The notes under the pieces were generated by a model. That model was not told the origin of the DNA. It worked only from the letters and a program-made list of their open reading frames with translations, and ran no database searches. A DNA stretch of 64,000 nt from Symsagittifera roscoffensis (lineage: Eukaryota > Xenacoelomorpha > Acoela > Convolutidae). Every line of letters begins with the position of its first letter. Position 1 is the stretch's first letter. Below are positions 36,560 through 45,632 of the stretch, in pieces. The position numbers and the translations under genes were made by a program. The stretch spans positions 1 through 64,000 of the forward strand of contig NW_026971023.1 in NCBI RefSeq assembly GCF_963678635.1, read 5' to 3'.

Positions 36560-37340
36560 TCTTTGTATCTAGTAAATTTTTTTTCAAGAGATAGGAACAA
36601 AGAGATTATAGAAAAGTTTATTAAGAAATTTCAATGGTAAACATTTGTTAAAAATGAAACTAATTATGCATCTGGTTATTACTTCTATAGATTTTTGTTA
36701 GAAAGATGGCAAAAAAATTAAACCAATTTTTGCAAGCATGTTAAAAACTTTACATTAATTTTTGCACCATGCAAAACTTTTCATAATTTTTTTTGCACAC
36801 TTGTTAAAAAAATCAAAGAAAATCTCGCAAATTAAGAAAAATTTCATTAAATATTTTCGCATTTTAAAGAAAACTGAAAGAGGATTTTCTGACACATTTA
36901 ATAATTAAAGAATATGAAAATCTTGTTTTTAATTTTGATCATAAAAAATTTTCTTTTTAGCATGTAGATTGATCAAAAATATTGGAAAAACAATGTATTA
37001 AGATAGGGAATAGTTTTCAAAGTCAGCAATTATGAAAAAAATTTAGCTTTATTTAACAAGTTTTTTACAATAAAATTTTGCAGTTTTTGCGTATGAATAA
37101 GAAAAAATAAGTTTGAGTTTTGCATTTGTTTTCAAAAAAACCACGAAAAAACTTGCATCTAACACAAAAATTTGTTGAAAATTTTTGCACACTTGTTGAA
37201 AAAACCAAATCAGTTTTTGCATCTTGTAAAAAAATTTAATTAAATTTTTGCAAACGTGTTGAAAAAATCAAACCAAAGTTTGCATCTTGCGAAAAAACTC
37301 TTGATTTATATAAAAACAATTTTGACAATATTTTTATTAA
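36560..37340. repeat. TGCAAAA-rich noncoding block of the young element
   Basis: An AT-rich stretch between the convergent 3' ends of genes B and C. It contains ATGTATTAAGATAGGGAATA at 36,993-37,012, identical to the repeated motif near the Polinton tip (28,852). No gene is seen. Confidence 0.5.
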
Positions 37341-37347
37341 CAAATAT

Positions 37348-37944
37348 TCAATTATTAATAGAAAAATTGATACGCTCACTATTTACGGTACCAAAACCAT
37401 CAATAAAACAATCAACAATTTTCAACAAGTCAGTCTCATACTTTGAGTTTTGAACTTTTCGATTCCTTTCCAAAAAAGCTGATCCAAGAGTCTGAGTGGA
37501 CGCAATCTTCTGAGCAGAACTGAGATAATGTCTTTTGAATTTTTTTCGCAGCAGTCGTTTCTTTGCAACACTGGGTAATTTTTCCGGTATTCTACATTTC
37601 AAGTTGTGTTCGACTGCACGATTCAATTGATTGATAACTTCACCTCTTGATGAAATAATATTGAAATAAAATCTGTGTTTGTATAAAGTATATATACAGT
37701 CAACAATTTGATAAGTGAAATGATATTTATCTAATCTTTGCAAAATCTGATCGAGTGATGATCCGATTAATACTAAGTGAAATTTGCAATTTTCCACTGG
37801 GCAGACTGATGAATGGTTAGATACACAGTAGTCTTGGGTGACAATAAATTTTTCATAAAAGTTTTCTGAGACAGAGATAAAAAGAGATTTTGCATTGTAG
37901 TCCGAATAAAAAGTGGGATATGCTTGACACATAGCAGATGCCAT
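37348..37944 (-). CDS. Polinton accessory gene C, unknown function
   Basis: This open frame encodes 198 residues from the ATG at 37,944. The N-terminal half is strand-rich with paired cysteines (DYCVSNHSSVCPVENCKF), and the C-terminal half is basic and helical (KKRLLRKKFKRHYLS), which suggests nucleic-acid contact; this is an inference from composition. I do not recognise the family. It is divergent from gene D and convergent with gene B. Decayed copies occur in the fossil cassettes. Confidence 0.55.
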   Translation of the reverse strand: MASAMCQAYPTFYSDYNAKSLFISVSENFYEKFIVTQDYCVSNHSSVCPVENCKFHLVLIGSSLDQILQRLDKYHFTYQIVDCIYTLYKHRFYFNIISSRGEVINQLNRAVEHNLKCRIPEKLPSVAKKRLLRKKFKRHYLSSAQKIASTQTLGSAFLERNRKVQNSKYETDLLKIVDCFIDGFGTVNSERINFSINN

Positions 37945-38005
37945 CACCGATTACTTGTTGAAAATGATTTTTATCTATATTGAATTGCTTATATAGTAGT
38001 TACAT

Positions 38006-38093
38006 CACCTACGCAATATCCATATTTGGATCATCACCTACTCAGTATTCCATATAAGGTAAAAATACCTTATATGGATTGTACAGTGAGTCA
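38006..38093. promoter_or_regulatory. C-D divergent control region: three CArG boxes and AP-1
   Basis: Perfect CC(A/T)6GG boxes lie at 38,020-38,029 (CCATATTTGG), 38,050-38,059 (CCATATAAGG) and 38,068-38,077 (CCTTATATGG); the last two are mirror images around AAAAATA. TGAGTCA, the AP-1 consensus, is at 38,087-38,093. CACCTACGCAA, also found in the CRE array, is at 38,006. The region lies between the divergent starts of C (37,944) and D (38,183), so it probably drives both. Confidence 0.7.
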
Positions 38094-38182
38094 TCTAGAT
38101 TTCCTAATTTCTAAAAATTTACAAATATCATTATTTTGAAATATCTACTACTGATCAGTTGGTTCTGAATCTCAAATTGAAA

Positions 38183-38722
38183 ATGTATTCACGAAAAGAT
38201 ATCCTTCCCAACTGTATTGAATTTGCAAAGAACCAAAAAAGGATTGGGAGATTTTCTTGGTCCCAAAAACCCTACAACGGAAAAATTTACTTTGAACATT
38301 GCTTCCAATTGCTAAAGAAAAATGAATCTGGACAAATCGAAAAACCCAGCAAATCTATCTTGGTGAAAAAGAAGGGGAAAGGATATCAGCAATACGGAAT
38401 ACTGTTATTCACGATGCTGAAAACCTTGGACTCCTTCCTGTATTGTAACCCTATTCTGACAAAAGACTCAACCATGGAGCAGGAACTTGCAAATTGTCAT
38501 GCGGTGTATGACGTAGCAACATACAAGAAGAGAAGGGTGTGTGTCACAATCAAGAAGTACAGTGTGAACAAGCCACCCTACATTCAGATTCGACTCTTCA
38601 CTGCAAAGGAGAACGAAGTCTTGAAGCAAGTTGCCTATGTCAACTATACTTTGAACGAATTCAAAGAACTTGCCCAAGTCTTGGGAGATTTGATGTTTGT
38701 TGAGAACTGTAATGTTCATTAA
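38183..38722 (+). CDS. Polinton accessory gene D, unknown function
   Basis: This frame of 179 codons starts at the ATG at 38,183. The first half is basic, with KRIGRFSWSQKPYNGKIYF. The second half has strand-like blocks KKYSVNKPPYIQIRLF and VAYVNYTLNEF, then a helix KELAQVLGDLMFV. The second half is the part best kept in the fossil copies D1, D4 and D5. Its layout of strands plus one helix is compatible with a PC4-like fold, but the sequence alone does not settle this. The middle segment differs from the fossil copies. Confidence 0.5.
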   Translation: MYSRKDILPNCIEFAKNQKRIGRFSWSQKPYNGKIYFEHCFQLLKKNESGQIEKPSKSILVKKKGKGYQQYGILLFTMLKTLDSFLYCNPILTKDSTMEQELANCHAVYDVATYKKRRVCVTIKKYSVNKPPYIQIRLFTAKENEVLKQVAYVNYTLNEFKELAQVLGDLMFVENCNVH

Positions 38723-38978
38723 TTTTGTTGTTGAGTAATTTTAATATAGTAATGTAATTCAAATATTCATTACATATCTTCTTGAATCATTTTTCAAAAC
38801 TTCTTTGAGCTGAGCAGTATGAGTTGGAACATTGGTTTTTCCAGAAATCTTGTTTTAAAGCTTCAAAATAAATTGGGACTTTTTCATATCGTCTTACAAG
38901 AAAAATCCCAGAAATTGTCACTAACAGTTTTGGAATCTCGAAATTTACAAATTCACAAATTCTCAATTTGAGTGGACT

Positions 38979-39224
38979 TTGCATAATGGAAGACGAAAAA
39001 TTTTTCTAAGTTATCGTTCAGATATTAAAAAAATAGATCTTATAGAGTATCGTAGAAAAGGAAACAATTGGAAGAACAATCAGAATTTTCAGTTGGAAAG
39101 AAAAGAGTATGATAATTTGGTTGATTTTATCCCCTCAGTTTTGTCTTATGTAGAAACATTCAAAAAAACTTGTATCATTATTGACGAATGCACTGTAGAA
39201 AATGAACGTTCAGAAATTGAATGA
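38979..39224 (+). CDS. small PC4-like protein of the Polinton (fossil)
   Basis: The frame of about 80 residues reads KKIDLIEYRRKGNNWKN, then NFQLERKEYDNLVDFIPSVL. This matches the order of features in PC4/Sub1 single-stranded DNA binding domains: a strand ending in the I-x-E/R-Y/F-Y motif, a basic turn, and a hydrophobic strand leading to a helix with an aromatic residue and leucines. A single-stranded DNA binder would suit protein-primed replication. The start is unsure. It overlaps the next gene by 23 bp. Confidence 0.5.
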   Translation: MHNGRRKIFLSYRSDIKKIDLIEYRRKGNNWKNNQNFQLERKEYDNLVDFIPSVLSYVETFKKTCIIIDECTVENERSEIE

Positions 39225-39606
39225 AGTTCTCAGAAATTTTGATTTGATAAAGCATGACTTTTCATCAAATACAAAAAGAAAAAAATACTTTCTTTGTACC
39301 TGTATTGTTTTGGACCCAAACATAAATTTGAAAGAAATGGACCAAAAATTTCCTTTTGGTGGTCTAATTGGATACGGAAATTCTTGTATGGATTACTTTT
39401 TTGCAAAATCAAAAATTTTCAGACTTCATGCGATTTTACATGATGCAGCTGGATCTGTGAATTCTACTACTTATAAGGGACCTGGTTATTCTTATGTTTT
39501 ACCTAGATTTCCAAGTTCTTGTTTTCTTGGTCACGTGACTGGATTAATCTTCTGTTTATATGTTAAAATTTTTGCTTCATCAGTATATGCATTGTTCGAT
39601 TGTTAG
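39202..39606 (+). CDS. Polinton morphogenesis-block protein, unknown function
   Basis: The ATG at 39,202 opens 134 codons. The C-terminal half has the pattern FGGLIGYGNSCMDYFF, LHDAAGSV, GPGYSYVLP and LGHVTGLIFC, glycine-rich blocks that look conserved and structured. I have an impression of similar blocks in other Polintons but cannot name the family. A nematode-type splice acceptor (TTTTCAG at about 39,628) lies between it and the next frame, so an intron may join or separate the two. Confidence 0.5.
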   Translation: MNVQKLNEVLRNFDLIKHDFSSNTKRKKYFLCTCIVLDPNINLKEMDQKFPFGGLIGYGNSCMDYFFAKSKIFRLHAILHDAAGSVNSTTYKGPGYSYVLPRFPSSCFLGHVTGLIFCLYVKIFASSVYALFDC

Positions 39607-39645
39607 TTATTCTAACAAAAATTTTCAGCGAAACCAGTTGCCATC

Positions 39646-40116
39646 ATGAGTCTAGTTGTTTTGGATATTGAGTGTATTGAAAACAAAATAGTTAAAGAGT
39701 TAGGAGTTTATCAAAATGGACAAACTGTGGGATATTCCTTTCTTCCTCCCAAAAAATTCAAAGCTACATCTCAGTCTGCTTGGTGTACGAAGCATCTTCA
39801 TGGAATCAATTGGAACAGTGGCCATGAAAAATATACTGAGCTTGAAAAAATATTGAAAAAACTAAAAGCTACAGAAACGGAGTTTTTTGCAAAAGGTTAT
39901 GAAAAATGTAAAATTCTGTCAGAAATTTTGGAAACAAAGATTACAAACTTGGATGACTACGCATGTCCAAAAGTTCAGAATTTGATTTTCAAAGATGAAG
40001 AATATGATTGGAGGTGTAGCAACTACCCATTTCGTCATGCAAATACTCTTCACTGTGCAGAAAGAAAAGCATTTGCATACGGAACATGGACTCGATGTTT
40101 TTTTAATAAAATGTAA
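39646..40116 (+). CDS. Polinton nuclease-like protein (RNase H-like fold suspected)
   Basis: It begins MSLVVLDIECIENKIVKELG. The order is a D-I-E strand, then KELGVYQNG, YSFLPPKKF, TKHLHGINWNSG and FFAKGYEKCKILSEIL. A D-x-E at the end of the first strand is typical of DEDD-type exonucleases, and the KGYEK block looks like a later motif of the same fold. The C-terminal part has CAERKAFAYGTW with nearby cysteine and histidine residues that could bind a metal. The function is inferred; I cannot confirm catalysis. Confidence 0.45.
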   Translation: MSLVVLDIECIENKIVKELGVYQNGQTVGYSFLPPKKFKATSQSAWCTKHLHGINWNSGHEKYTELEKILKKLKATETEFFAKGYEKCKILSEILETKITNLDDYACPKVQNLIFKDEEYDWRCSNYPFRHANTLHCAERKAFAYGTWTRCFFNKM

Positions 40117-40196
40117 ATTACCTTAAAAATTTTGTATTATTGTGTTTTTGAAATTTAAATGTTAGTCATTATCAACTTTTTCATTCCAGAGTTGAG

Positions 40197-40460
40197 ATGG
40201 GTGATGAATGTGACAAGCAATTAATTTTAGGAAATTTTGTTTTTGATGAGGAGAATCATGAACGAAAATCTTGGAAGTTTTTTGGACGTACGTGTAATAG
40301 ATCTCTTTTAGTATTTATGTGCCAATTTTTTGTCATAGTTTTAATACTAGCATGTGCAATCGTTCGAATAATGTTATCCACTACATGTGAAGAAACAACT
40401 GTTTGGGTAGCAATTTTATCAAGTACAGTCGGTTATATTTTACCTTCTTCAAAGCTATGA
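40197..40460 (+). CDS. small membrane protein of the Polinton
   Basis: The ATG at 40,197 opens 87 codons. A long hydrophobic segment, LLVFMCQFFVIVLILACAIV, is followed by a short loop and a second weaker segment ending WVAILSSTVGYILPSSK. A small two-span protein ending in a G-Y-L/I-L-P motif just before the ATPase is a familiar part of Polintons, as I recall. A TTCCAG acceptor lies just upstream (about 40,190). It overlaps the ATPase start by the ATGA at 40,457. Confidence 0.6.
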   Translation: MGDECDKQLILGNFVFDEENHERKSWKFFGRTCNRSLLVFMCQFFVIVLILACAIVRIMLSTTCEETTVWVAILSSTVGYILPSSKL

Positions 40461-41340
40461 ATAAAATAATTTCTACCAAAGAACGAGTTTTTATTTCGCT
40501 AGTTGATCCGAGTGGATCTGAAAAATCACATCTTATTTTTGAGTGGTTAAAAATTGGTACATTTCAACCAAAGTTTGACAAAATTTTTTATTTTTATCAA
40601 CATTATCAACCTCTTTATGGACAAATGCAAAGAAAAAACCTTAAGTTTATCCAAGGAGTCGACTTTGAACTGATTGAAAACCTTCCCAATAATGGAACAA
40701 ATTACCTGTTAATATTTGATGACTCTTGTGAAGAAATTTCAAATTCTAAGCAGTTTGTAAAAGTTGCTACTGCTGGAAGACACAGGGGACTGAGTACAAT
40801 ATATATTAAGCATAACTTGTTTCATCAAAGCAAATTGGGAAGAGATGTTGAGTTACAAAATACACATATAGTCCTTTTCAAGTCACCGAGAGATGTTTTA
40901 CAAATCAATACATTAAGTTCAACAACTAGGTCTAGGATCACAACTGAAAGAGTGGTATCAAGATGCGGCATCTACTCCTTATGGTCATTTACTCATTGAT
41001 TTAACTCCAAAAACAGTTGGTTCGCTAAGATATTGCACAAACAGTGGTTCAGTTCCATCAAAGTTTGATCTACCAGCAGGAACAGAAATAAGTTTTTGGA
41101 CGATGAGCATACAATACGTCTCTATACTCCCAATATTTTAAACATTTTCCCAAAAACTTCAAAAACATTTCATCCTCCATTGTCCAAAAAGTTTCATTCA
41201 ATTCCTCAGCGAATGTCTAGTAAACTTACTACGAGGCGAGCTAAAGGATCTTCGAAAAGTAGACGTAGTAAAATATCGACGAGAAATATCAGAGCTTACA
41301 CGAAGAAGAACTTCACTGCATAAAAAGAGAACTATTTTGA
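40457..41340 (+). pseudogene. Polinton genome-packaging ATPase (FtsK/HerA type, broken)
   Basis: The start is the ATG at 40,457, overlapping the previous stop. A P-loop-like segment near residue 20 is followed by the acidic Walker B strand LLIFDDSCEE. Further conserved parts are GRHRGLSTIYIKHNLF and an FKSPRDVLQINTLSS block, typical of the packaging ATPases of Polintons and adenovirus-like elements. The basic serine-rich tail, about 41,200-41,330, fits the C-terminus of this protein. The gene is broken. Confidence 0.75.
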
Positions 41341-41406
41341 GCTCGCCAAAAGGCTTACAATTAATATCTGTTATCACTCCTTTTGTCATTAAACGATTGA
41401 CATAGT

Positions 41407-41817
41407 ATGGATCAGTTTGTTCTAATTCCTTACTCAATTTATCAATCACAAAGCACACTTCCAAAAAAACCAAAATTGGAACAAAAGCAAGAAAAAGTGG
41501 AGATTGTACCAAAAATTTTTGATTCTATTTACAGTGCTGTAAATGCAAAGTTGAAAACGAGTAACAATAAGCACCTTATTGATTTCATTTTGATTTCTCC
41601 TAGTATTAGACTAAGTCAGTCAGAAAACATCATATTAGATAATCGAGATACAAAAGAATCAATTGTAGACTTTGTGTGTGCACTAAAGCGAAAAAATACC
41701 GACTTTCCCGATATTTACTTTACCATTTTGGAAGCAACTCAAATTCCACCTAAATTTGTTGCCAACAAGAATGCCAAAGCGAAAGACAGAGGAACTTGGA
41801 TCCCTTTCAAAATCTGA
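41407..41817 (+). CDS. conserved Polinton protein upstream of integrase
   Basis: The ATG at 41,407 opens 136 codons. A lysine- and glutamate-rich linker (KPKLEQKQEKVE) leads to a compact domain with LIDFILISPSIRLSQSENIIL, a helix and FPDIYFTILEATQIP. It ends in RGTWIPFKI. I recall this type of protein next to the integrase in Polintons of other animals, but not a proven role. It overlaps the integrase start by 47 bp. Confidence 0.5.
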   Translation: MDQFVLIPYSIYQSQSTLPKKPKLEQKQEKVEIVPKIFDSIYSAVNAKLKTSNNKHLIDFILISPSIRLSQSENIILDNRDTKESIVDFVCALKRKNTDFPDIYFTILEATQIPPKFVANKNAKAKDRGTWIPFKI

Positions 41818-42712
41818 AAAGGTAAGTCTGAACAGATTGTATTCTAGGGGTAGAGCTGCGTACGGTTCTGTGCGAAACTTGAGTAAAGCAAGCGGATTGT
41901 CAAAAAAGAAAGTAGAACAGTTTTTACAAACCAAGACATCGTATACAAAATTTGGTCCCCCAATCAGACGTTTTCGAAGGCTTCAAGCATTTTCAAAATA
42001 TATAAGGGAAATTTGGTGTATGGATTTGGCATTTGTGGACAAACTAGCGAGTCAAAACAAGGGTGTCGAATATTTATTGGTTGCTGTTGATGTTTTTCCG
42101 CGATTTGTCAGAGTTCAAACAATAAAAACTAAATATGCCAAAGACACTTTGCAAGCTTTCAAAAAAATGATTTCTCGAAAAAACACTCCTGAAAAACTTT
42201 GGGTTGATAAAGGAACGGAATATGGAGGAACTTTCAAAAAATTTTGCAAGGAAAAAAGCATTGAAGTTTACTCAACCATGAGTGAAACAATAGCTGCATT
42301 TGCAGAGAGAGCCATTCAATCATTAAAACACATTATTTACCGCTATATAGAAGATCATGGTGAAAAATTCATTATCAAGTTGCCGCAATTTGTGTCTACA
42401 ATGAATTGTCGCATCAATAGATCTATTGGGAAATCACCTAGAGATGTCAAGAATACTGATTTCCTCTCAATTTTGTACAATAAACCTCTAACAAGGTATA
42501 AGAAACTAAAACTTAAAGTTGGAGACAGAGTGAGAATTTCAAAGAATGATATTCCGTTCCGAAAAGGATATAAACCACAATTTACAGATGAAATTTTTGA
42601 AATTTCGGCAGTCTCTGCAAAAAAGCCTCCAACATACATCATCAAAGATCTCGACAAAGAGGAAATTCTTGGAAAAATTTATAAAAAAGAGCTTAGAAAA
42701 CGTTCTGATTAA
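41771..42712 (+). CDS. Polinton integrase (retroviral-type, DDE)
   Basis: The ATG at 41,771 opens 313 codons in one frame and looks whole. An N-terminal helical part leads to the catalytic core, where the first acidic residue is in WCMDLAFVD, the second in LWVDKGTEYGG and the glutamate in AAFAERAIQSLK. The spacing fits the D,D-35-E family. The C-terminal part, VGDRVRISKNDIPFRKGY, has the look of an SH3- or chromo-like DNA-binding tail. This enzyme inserts the linear element and gives Polintons their 6-bp target duplications. Confidence 0.9.
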   Translation: MPKRKTEELGSLSKSEKVSLNRLYSRGRAAYGSVRNLSKASGLSKKKVEQFLQTKTSYTKFGPPIRRFRRLQAFSKYIREIWCMDLAFVDKLASQNKGVEYLLVAVDVFPRFVRVQTIKTKYAKDTLQAFKKMISRKNTPEKLWVDKGTEYGGTFKKFCKEKSIEVYSTMSETIAAFAERAIQSLKHIIYRYIEDHGEKFIIKLPQFVSTMNCRINRSIGKSPRDVKNTDFLSILYNKPLTRYKKLKLKVGDRVRISKNDIPFRKGYKPQFTDEIFEISAVSAKKPPTYIIKDLDKEEILGKIYKKELRKRSD

Positions 42713-42754
42713 AGGTAAATCATTTTTGAACTAAATTTTTACCGATCAGTTGTC

Positions 42755-43582
42755 ATGGATTCTTTCACTATTGAGTTGGTTTCCAACGCTTCTTTTAATT
42801 GTTATCCGAGTAATAGTCTTTGTTCTTTTACAAATTTTCTTCCTGAACAAATACATTTGAAAGGAGAATGGGAGGTTGCTATTTCAGAAATATCATACCC
42901 TTCTTTGTACCAAAATGTTACAGAGGGAAAGTTTACATTCGTAGATGGAAGAGAAAGTTCTGAGGAGAAAAGAAAGATTGTACCGATGAACATTGAACCA
43001 GGATTGTATCCAAGTATTGTTGATATAGTTGTAGCCATGAACAACAAAATTCGAGAACGTCTAGGAGCTCAAGTTTTTGAATATAACGGAATCTATATAT
43101 CAGTAGATGAAATTACACAAAAAGTTGCTGTTCATTTACCTGAGAGTCAATCAGTGTTTATAATTCAGAGTGCTGATTTGAGCCACATTTTTGGTTGTGA
43201 TTTAGAACAAAATCAAACAGGGGTAATAATGAAAGGAAAAGGTCCACATAATCCTCAGTATTCTTACGACATTATAAAAATACATTCCCTAATGATATAC
43301 AGTGATATTATAGAATATAACATAGTTGGTGATACAAAAACTCCCTTATTGCGTTGTATTCCATTTATCTCCAAAGTGAAGAGTGGAGATATAATTTCTA
43401 CAGGACAGTACATGAATTATCAATCCTTTACAAATTTACAGTTTAAAAAGCTGTTGAAAAATTCTTTCCATAGTATCAAGATAGAACTAAGAGATAGTAC
43501 AGGCGAAAAAATTCCTTTTGTGTCCGTAGGAATCACTCGAGTTGTTCTCTTGTTCCGCAAGATTTCGAATAACCATTTTTGA
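42755..43582 (+). CDS. Polinton minor capsid (penton) protein
   Basis: The ATG at 42,755 opens 275 codons. The N-terminus has SNASFNCYPSNSLCSFTNFL followed by LKGEWEVAISEISYPSL. This order of a polar strand, a P-x-N-x-L/S loop and G-E-W-E-V-A-I is the signature I associate with the single jelly-roll minor capsid (penton) proteins of Polintons and related adintoviruses. The rest is strand-rich, as expected for a jelly roll. It looks whole. It sits 42 bp after the integrase and 17 bp before the next gene, in the usual order of the capsid block. Confidence 0.75.
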   Translation: MDSFTIELVSNASFNCYPSNSLCSFTNFLPEQIHLKGEWEVAISEISYPSLYQNVTEGKFTFVDGRESSEEKRKIVPMNIEPGLYPSIVDIVVAMNNKIRERLGAQVFEYNGIYISVDEITQKVAVHLPESQSVFIIQSADLSHIFGCDLEQNQTGVIMKGKGPHNPQYSYDIIKIHSLMIYSDIIEYNIVGDTKTPLLRCIPFISKVKSGDIISTGQYMNYQSFTNLQFKKLLKNSFHSIKIELRDSTGEKIPFVSVGITRVVLLFRKISNNHF

Positions 43583-43599
43583 TTTAAACTTCATACGAA

Positions 43600-43974
43600 A
43601 TGGTTGCTCAAAAATCAGCTGATTTCCCGATTTTTCGAGGACATGCAAGACAGCGTGGAAGAGGTTTTGGAGCTCTTGCACAAACTCTTGGGAGAACTGC
43701 AATCCCCTTTATTAAAAAATATATAGTCCCAGCTGCAAAAAGAAATGGGGCAGATTTGTTTGAAATCGCTGCTCCAGAGATCGGGGAAGTTGTTAGTGGA
43801 CGTAAAAAACTCAAAAAATTCGCAAAAGATGTGGGAACAAAAACAGTTCGGAAACAATTGGGAGGTGGAAAAAAGAAATCTAAGCGTAAAACAGCTAGAA
43901 CCGGATCCATTTCTCAAAAAAGCAGATCGAAAAACAGTCGCTCTCGCAAAGACATTTTTGACAATATAAAATGA
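43600..43974 (+). CDS. small basic virion-type protein
   Basis: The ATG at 43,600 opens 124 codons. It is rich in glycine, arginine and lysine. Near the N-terminus HARQRGRGFGALAQTLGR leads into the amphipathic PFIKKYIVPAAKRNGADLF and an APEIGEVVSGRKK block. The C-terminus is a basic tail with RKTARTGS. Similar small basic proteins of Polintons and adintoviruses are thought to be DNA-condensing or membrane-active virion proteins. It overlaps the capsid gene start by ATGA. Confidence 0.6.
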   Translation: MVAQKSADFPIFRGHARQRGRGFGALAQTLGRTAIPFIKKYIVPAAKRNGADLFEIAAPEIGEVVSGRKKLKKFAKDVGTKTVRKQLGGGKKKSKRKTARTGSISQKSRSKNSRSRKDIFDNIK

Positions 43975-45289
43975 GTGTAAACCAAAGCCATTTTCAGTAC
44001 GGGGCTTTTACAAATTCTTCATTGGAGATTTTTGATAAAGTCCCAGTTTTGGAAACAATTATGTCATCTTACACACAAGAAGTATTCCCCAGTACTTCTC
44101 TAGATGAAAGCAGTATTGAGTTTGAATTTGAAACGGATCGTAACCTCTACTTGGATATGCGTGATACCCATCTTAGCTTAAAGCTTCAACTATTTAAAGG
44201 AAGATTATTTGATGCTTTCAAAAAAGAAAAAGCTGAACATAAAGCAAAATTGGAGGAAGATTCAGATGAGGAACCACAAACTTACTTAACTTATGTAAAC
44301 AATCTACTACATTCTCTATTCTCGAACTGTGAAGTTTATTTTAACAATACAATGGTTTACAATGACAATGGATTATACCCTCATAAGGCACAGATATCGA
44401 ACGAATTCAACTCGTCAGCAGTGAGTAATAAAGGAATTCTTGCTTGTCATGGATACAGTTTTGAAGAAAATCCTGATGCATTTGATATGTATCTATTCAC
44501 TGATAGAGCAAATTCCTTGGGAACAGGGAAAACTTTTTCACTCTATGGGAGGCTCGCCATTGATTTGTTTACTTGCGAAAAACTATGCTACCAAATACTA
44601 AAGTTCGAATTAAACTTATTCGAGCTAGACCTAATTTTTACATGTTATCTGATAATCCAAATGTCAGTCTGAAAATAGTTGATTGTTCGTTGTTTACTAG
44701 AAAAATTTTAGTTGCTGAACCTAATCTTCAATACTTGCAATGGAATCTGGAAAGAGAACCTGCTCAATACAATTACATGGAAACTATAGCAAGAACCTTT
44801 ATCATTCCATCTCGTCAAAACCAGTTTATTCAGGAAAATGTTTTCAATAACGCTCCAATAAGAAGAGTAGCTGTTGCAATGAATACAAATTCAGCTGTTG
44901 CAGGTTCTTTTTATGAAAATCCTTTCAATTATCAATAATTTCAATTGAGAGAGCTTAGAATTATTCGGGGTGGAAGAGCAATTATTTCATTAGATACAAC
45001 TTCTCCTTGTCGACCCTATGTTACAACAATGAAAGCAATGCAGTTTAACGAAGATTTCCCAGCTCTTCCTATGGAAGATTTTCAAAATCACTATATTCTA
45101 GTTTTCGACTTGACTTCACTACAGGATGCCGCTGAACACTTGCATTATCCAGAACTTAGTGGAGAAAGCTTGAGATTAGAAATGTTTTTTCAGTTTCCCT
45201 TGGAGCAAGTAACGGAAGTGATAGTCTTGGGAGAAAGACTATCAAACGTTCAAATTGACAAATTCGGAACAGTCGCTAAAAATGTTTAG
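43971..45289 (+). pseudogene. Polinton major capsid protein, double jelly-roll (broken)
   Basis: The ATG at 43,971 overlaps the previous stop. The N-terminal part, VPVLETIMSSYTQEVFPST followed by SIEFEFETDRNLYLDMRD, is characteristic of the double jelly-roll major capsid proteins of Polintons. Later blocks are VYFNNTMVYNDNGLYPHKA, FSLYGRLAIDLF, and NTNSAVAGSFYENPFNYQ, with a GGRAIISLDT block near the end. The gene is broken in about two places. The block around NTNSAVAG recurs in the fossils at 4.4 and 8.8 kb. Confidence 0.85.
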
Positions 45290-45542
45290 TTTTTTTGAGT
45301 TTTCAGGTTCCTATAAAAATATTGTAGCTTTTTTGGGACTTTTCATTGTGATTGTCTCTGTACTATATATTTTGTTTTTCTTCAGACCTAAATCTCCAGG
45401 AAAAGCAGCTAATGAATGCTGTTTAATTGAAAACCCAAGACTTTTCTTCAACCTATACTGTAAATCAGTGTTCAACAAATTTTGTCCAGTTCACAAGTTT
45501 TGTGTATGGGACTTTGTTGATTCAGTACCCAAATGCGAGTAA
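45282..45542 (+). CDS. single-span membrane protein of the capsid block
   Basis: The ATG at 45,282 overlaps the capsid stop. One strongly hydrophobic segment, NIVAFLGLFIVIVSVLYILF, is followed by a basic turn (RPKSPGK) and a cysteine-rich tail with five cysteines. The frame runs into GTAAG-like donor sequence (GCGAGTAAGT at about 45,536), and a TTTTAG acceptor lies near 45,606, so splicing to the protease exon is plausible. The function is unknown. Confidence 0.45.
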   Translation: MFSFFEFSGSYKNIVAFLGLFIVIVSVLYILFFFRPKSPGKAANECCLIENPRLFFNLYCKSVFNKFCPVHKFCVWDFVDSVPKCE

Positions 45543-45632
45543 GTCAATAACTTTAGGATTTTCCATCCTAAATTACAATATCATACTTTCTATTTCTTTG
45601 TTTTAGATGTAAATCAGCTAACATTTGCGAAA

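Noticed and set aside
34929-38722. Fusogen (herpesvirus gB-like) gene among the accessory genes
   Set aside because: Nematode Mavericks can carry one, but genes A-D are too short and show no signal peptide with a terminal membrane anchor.
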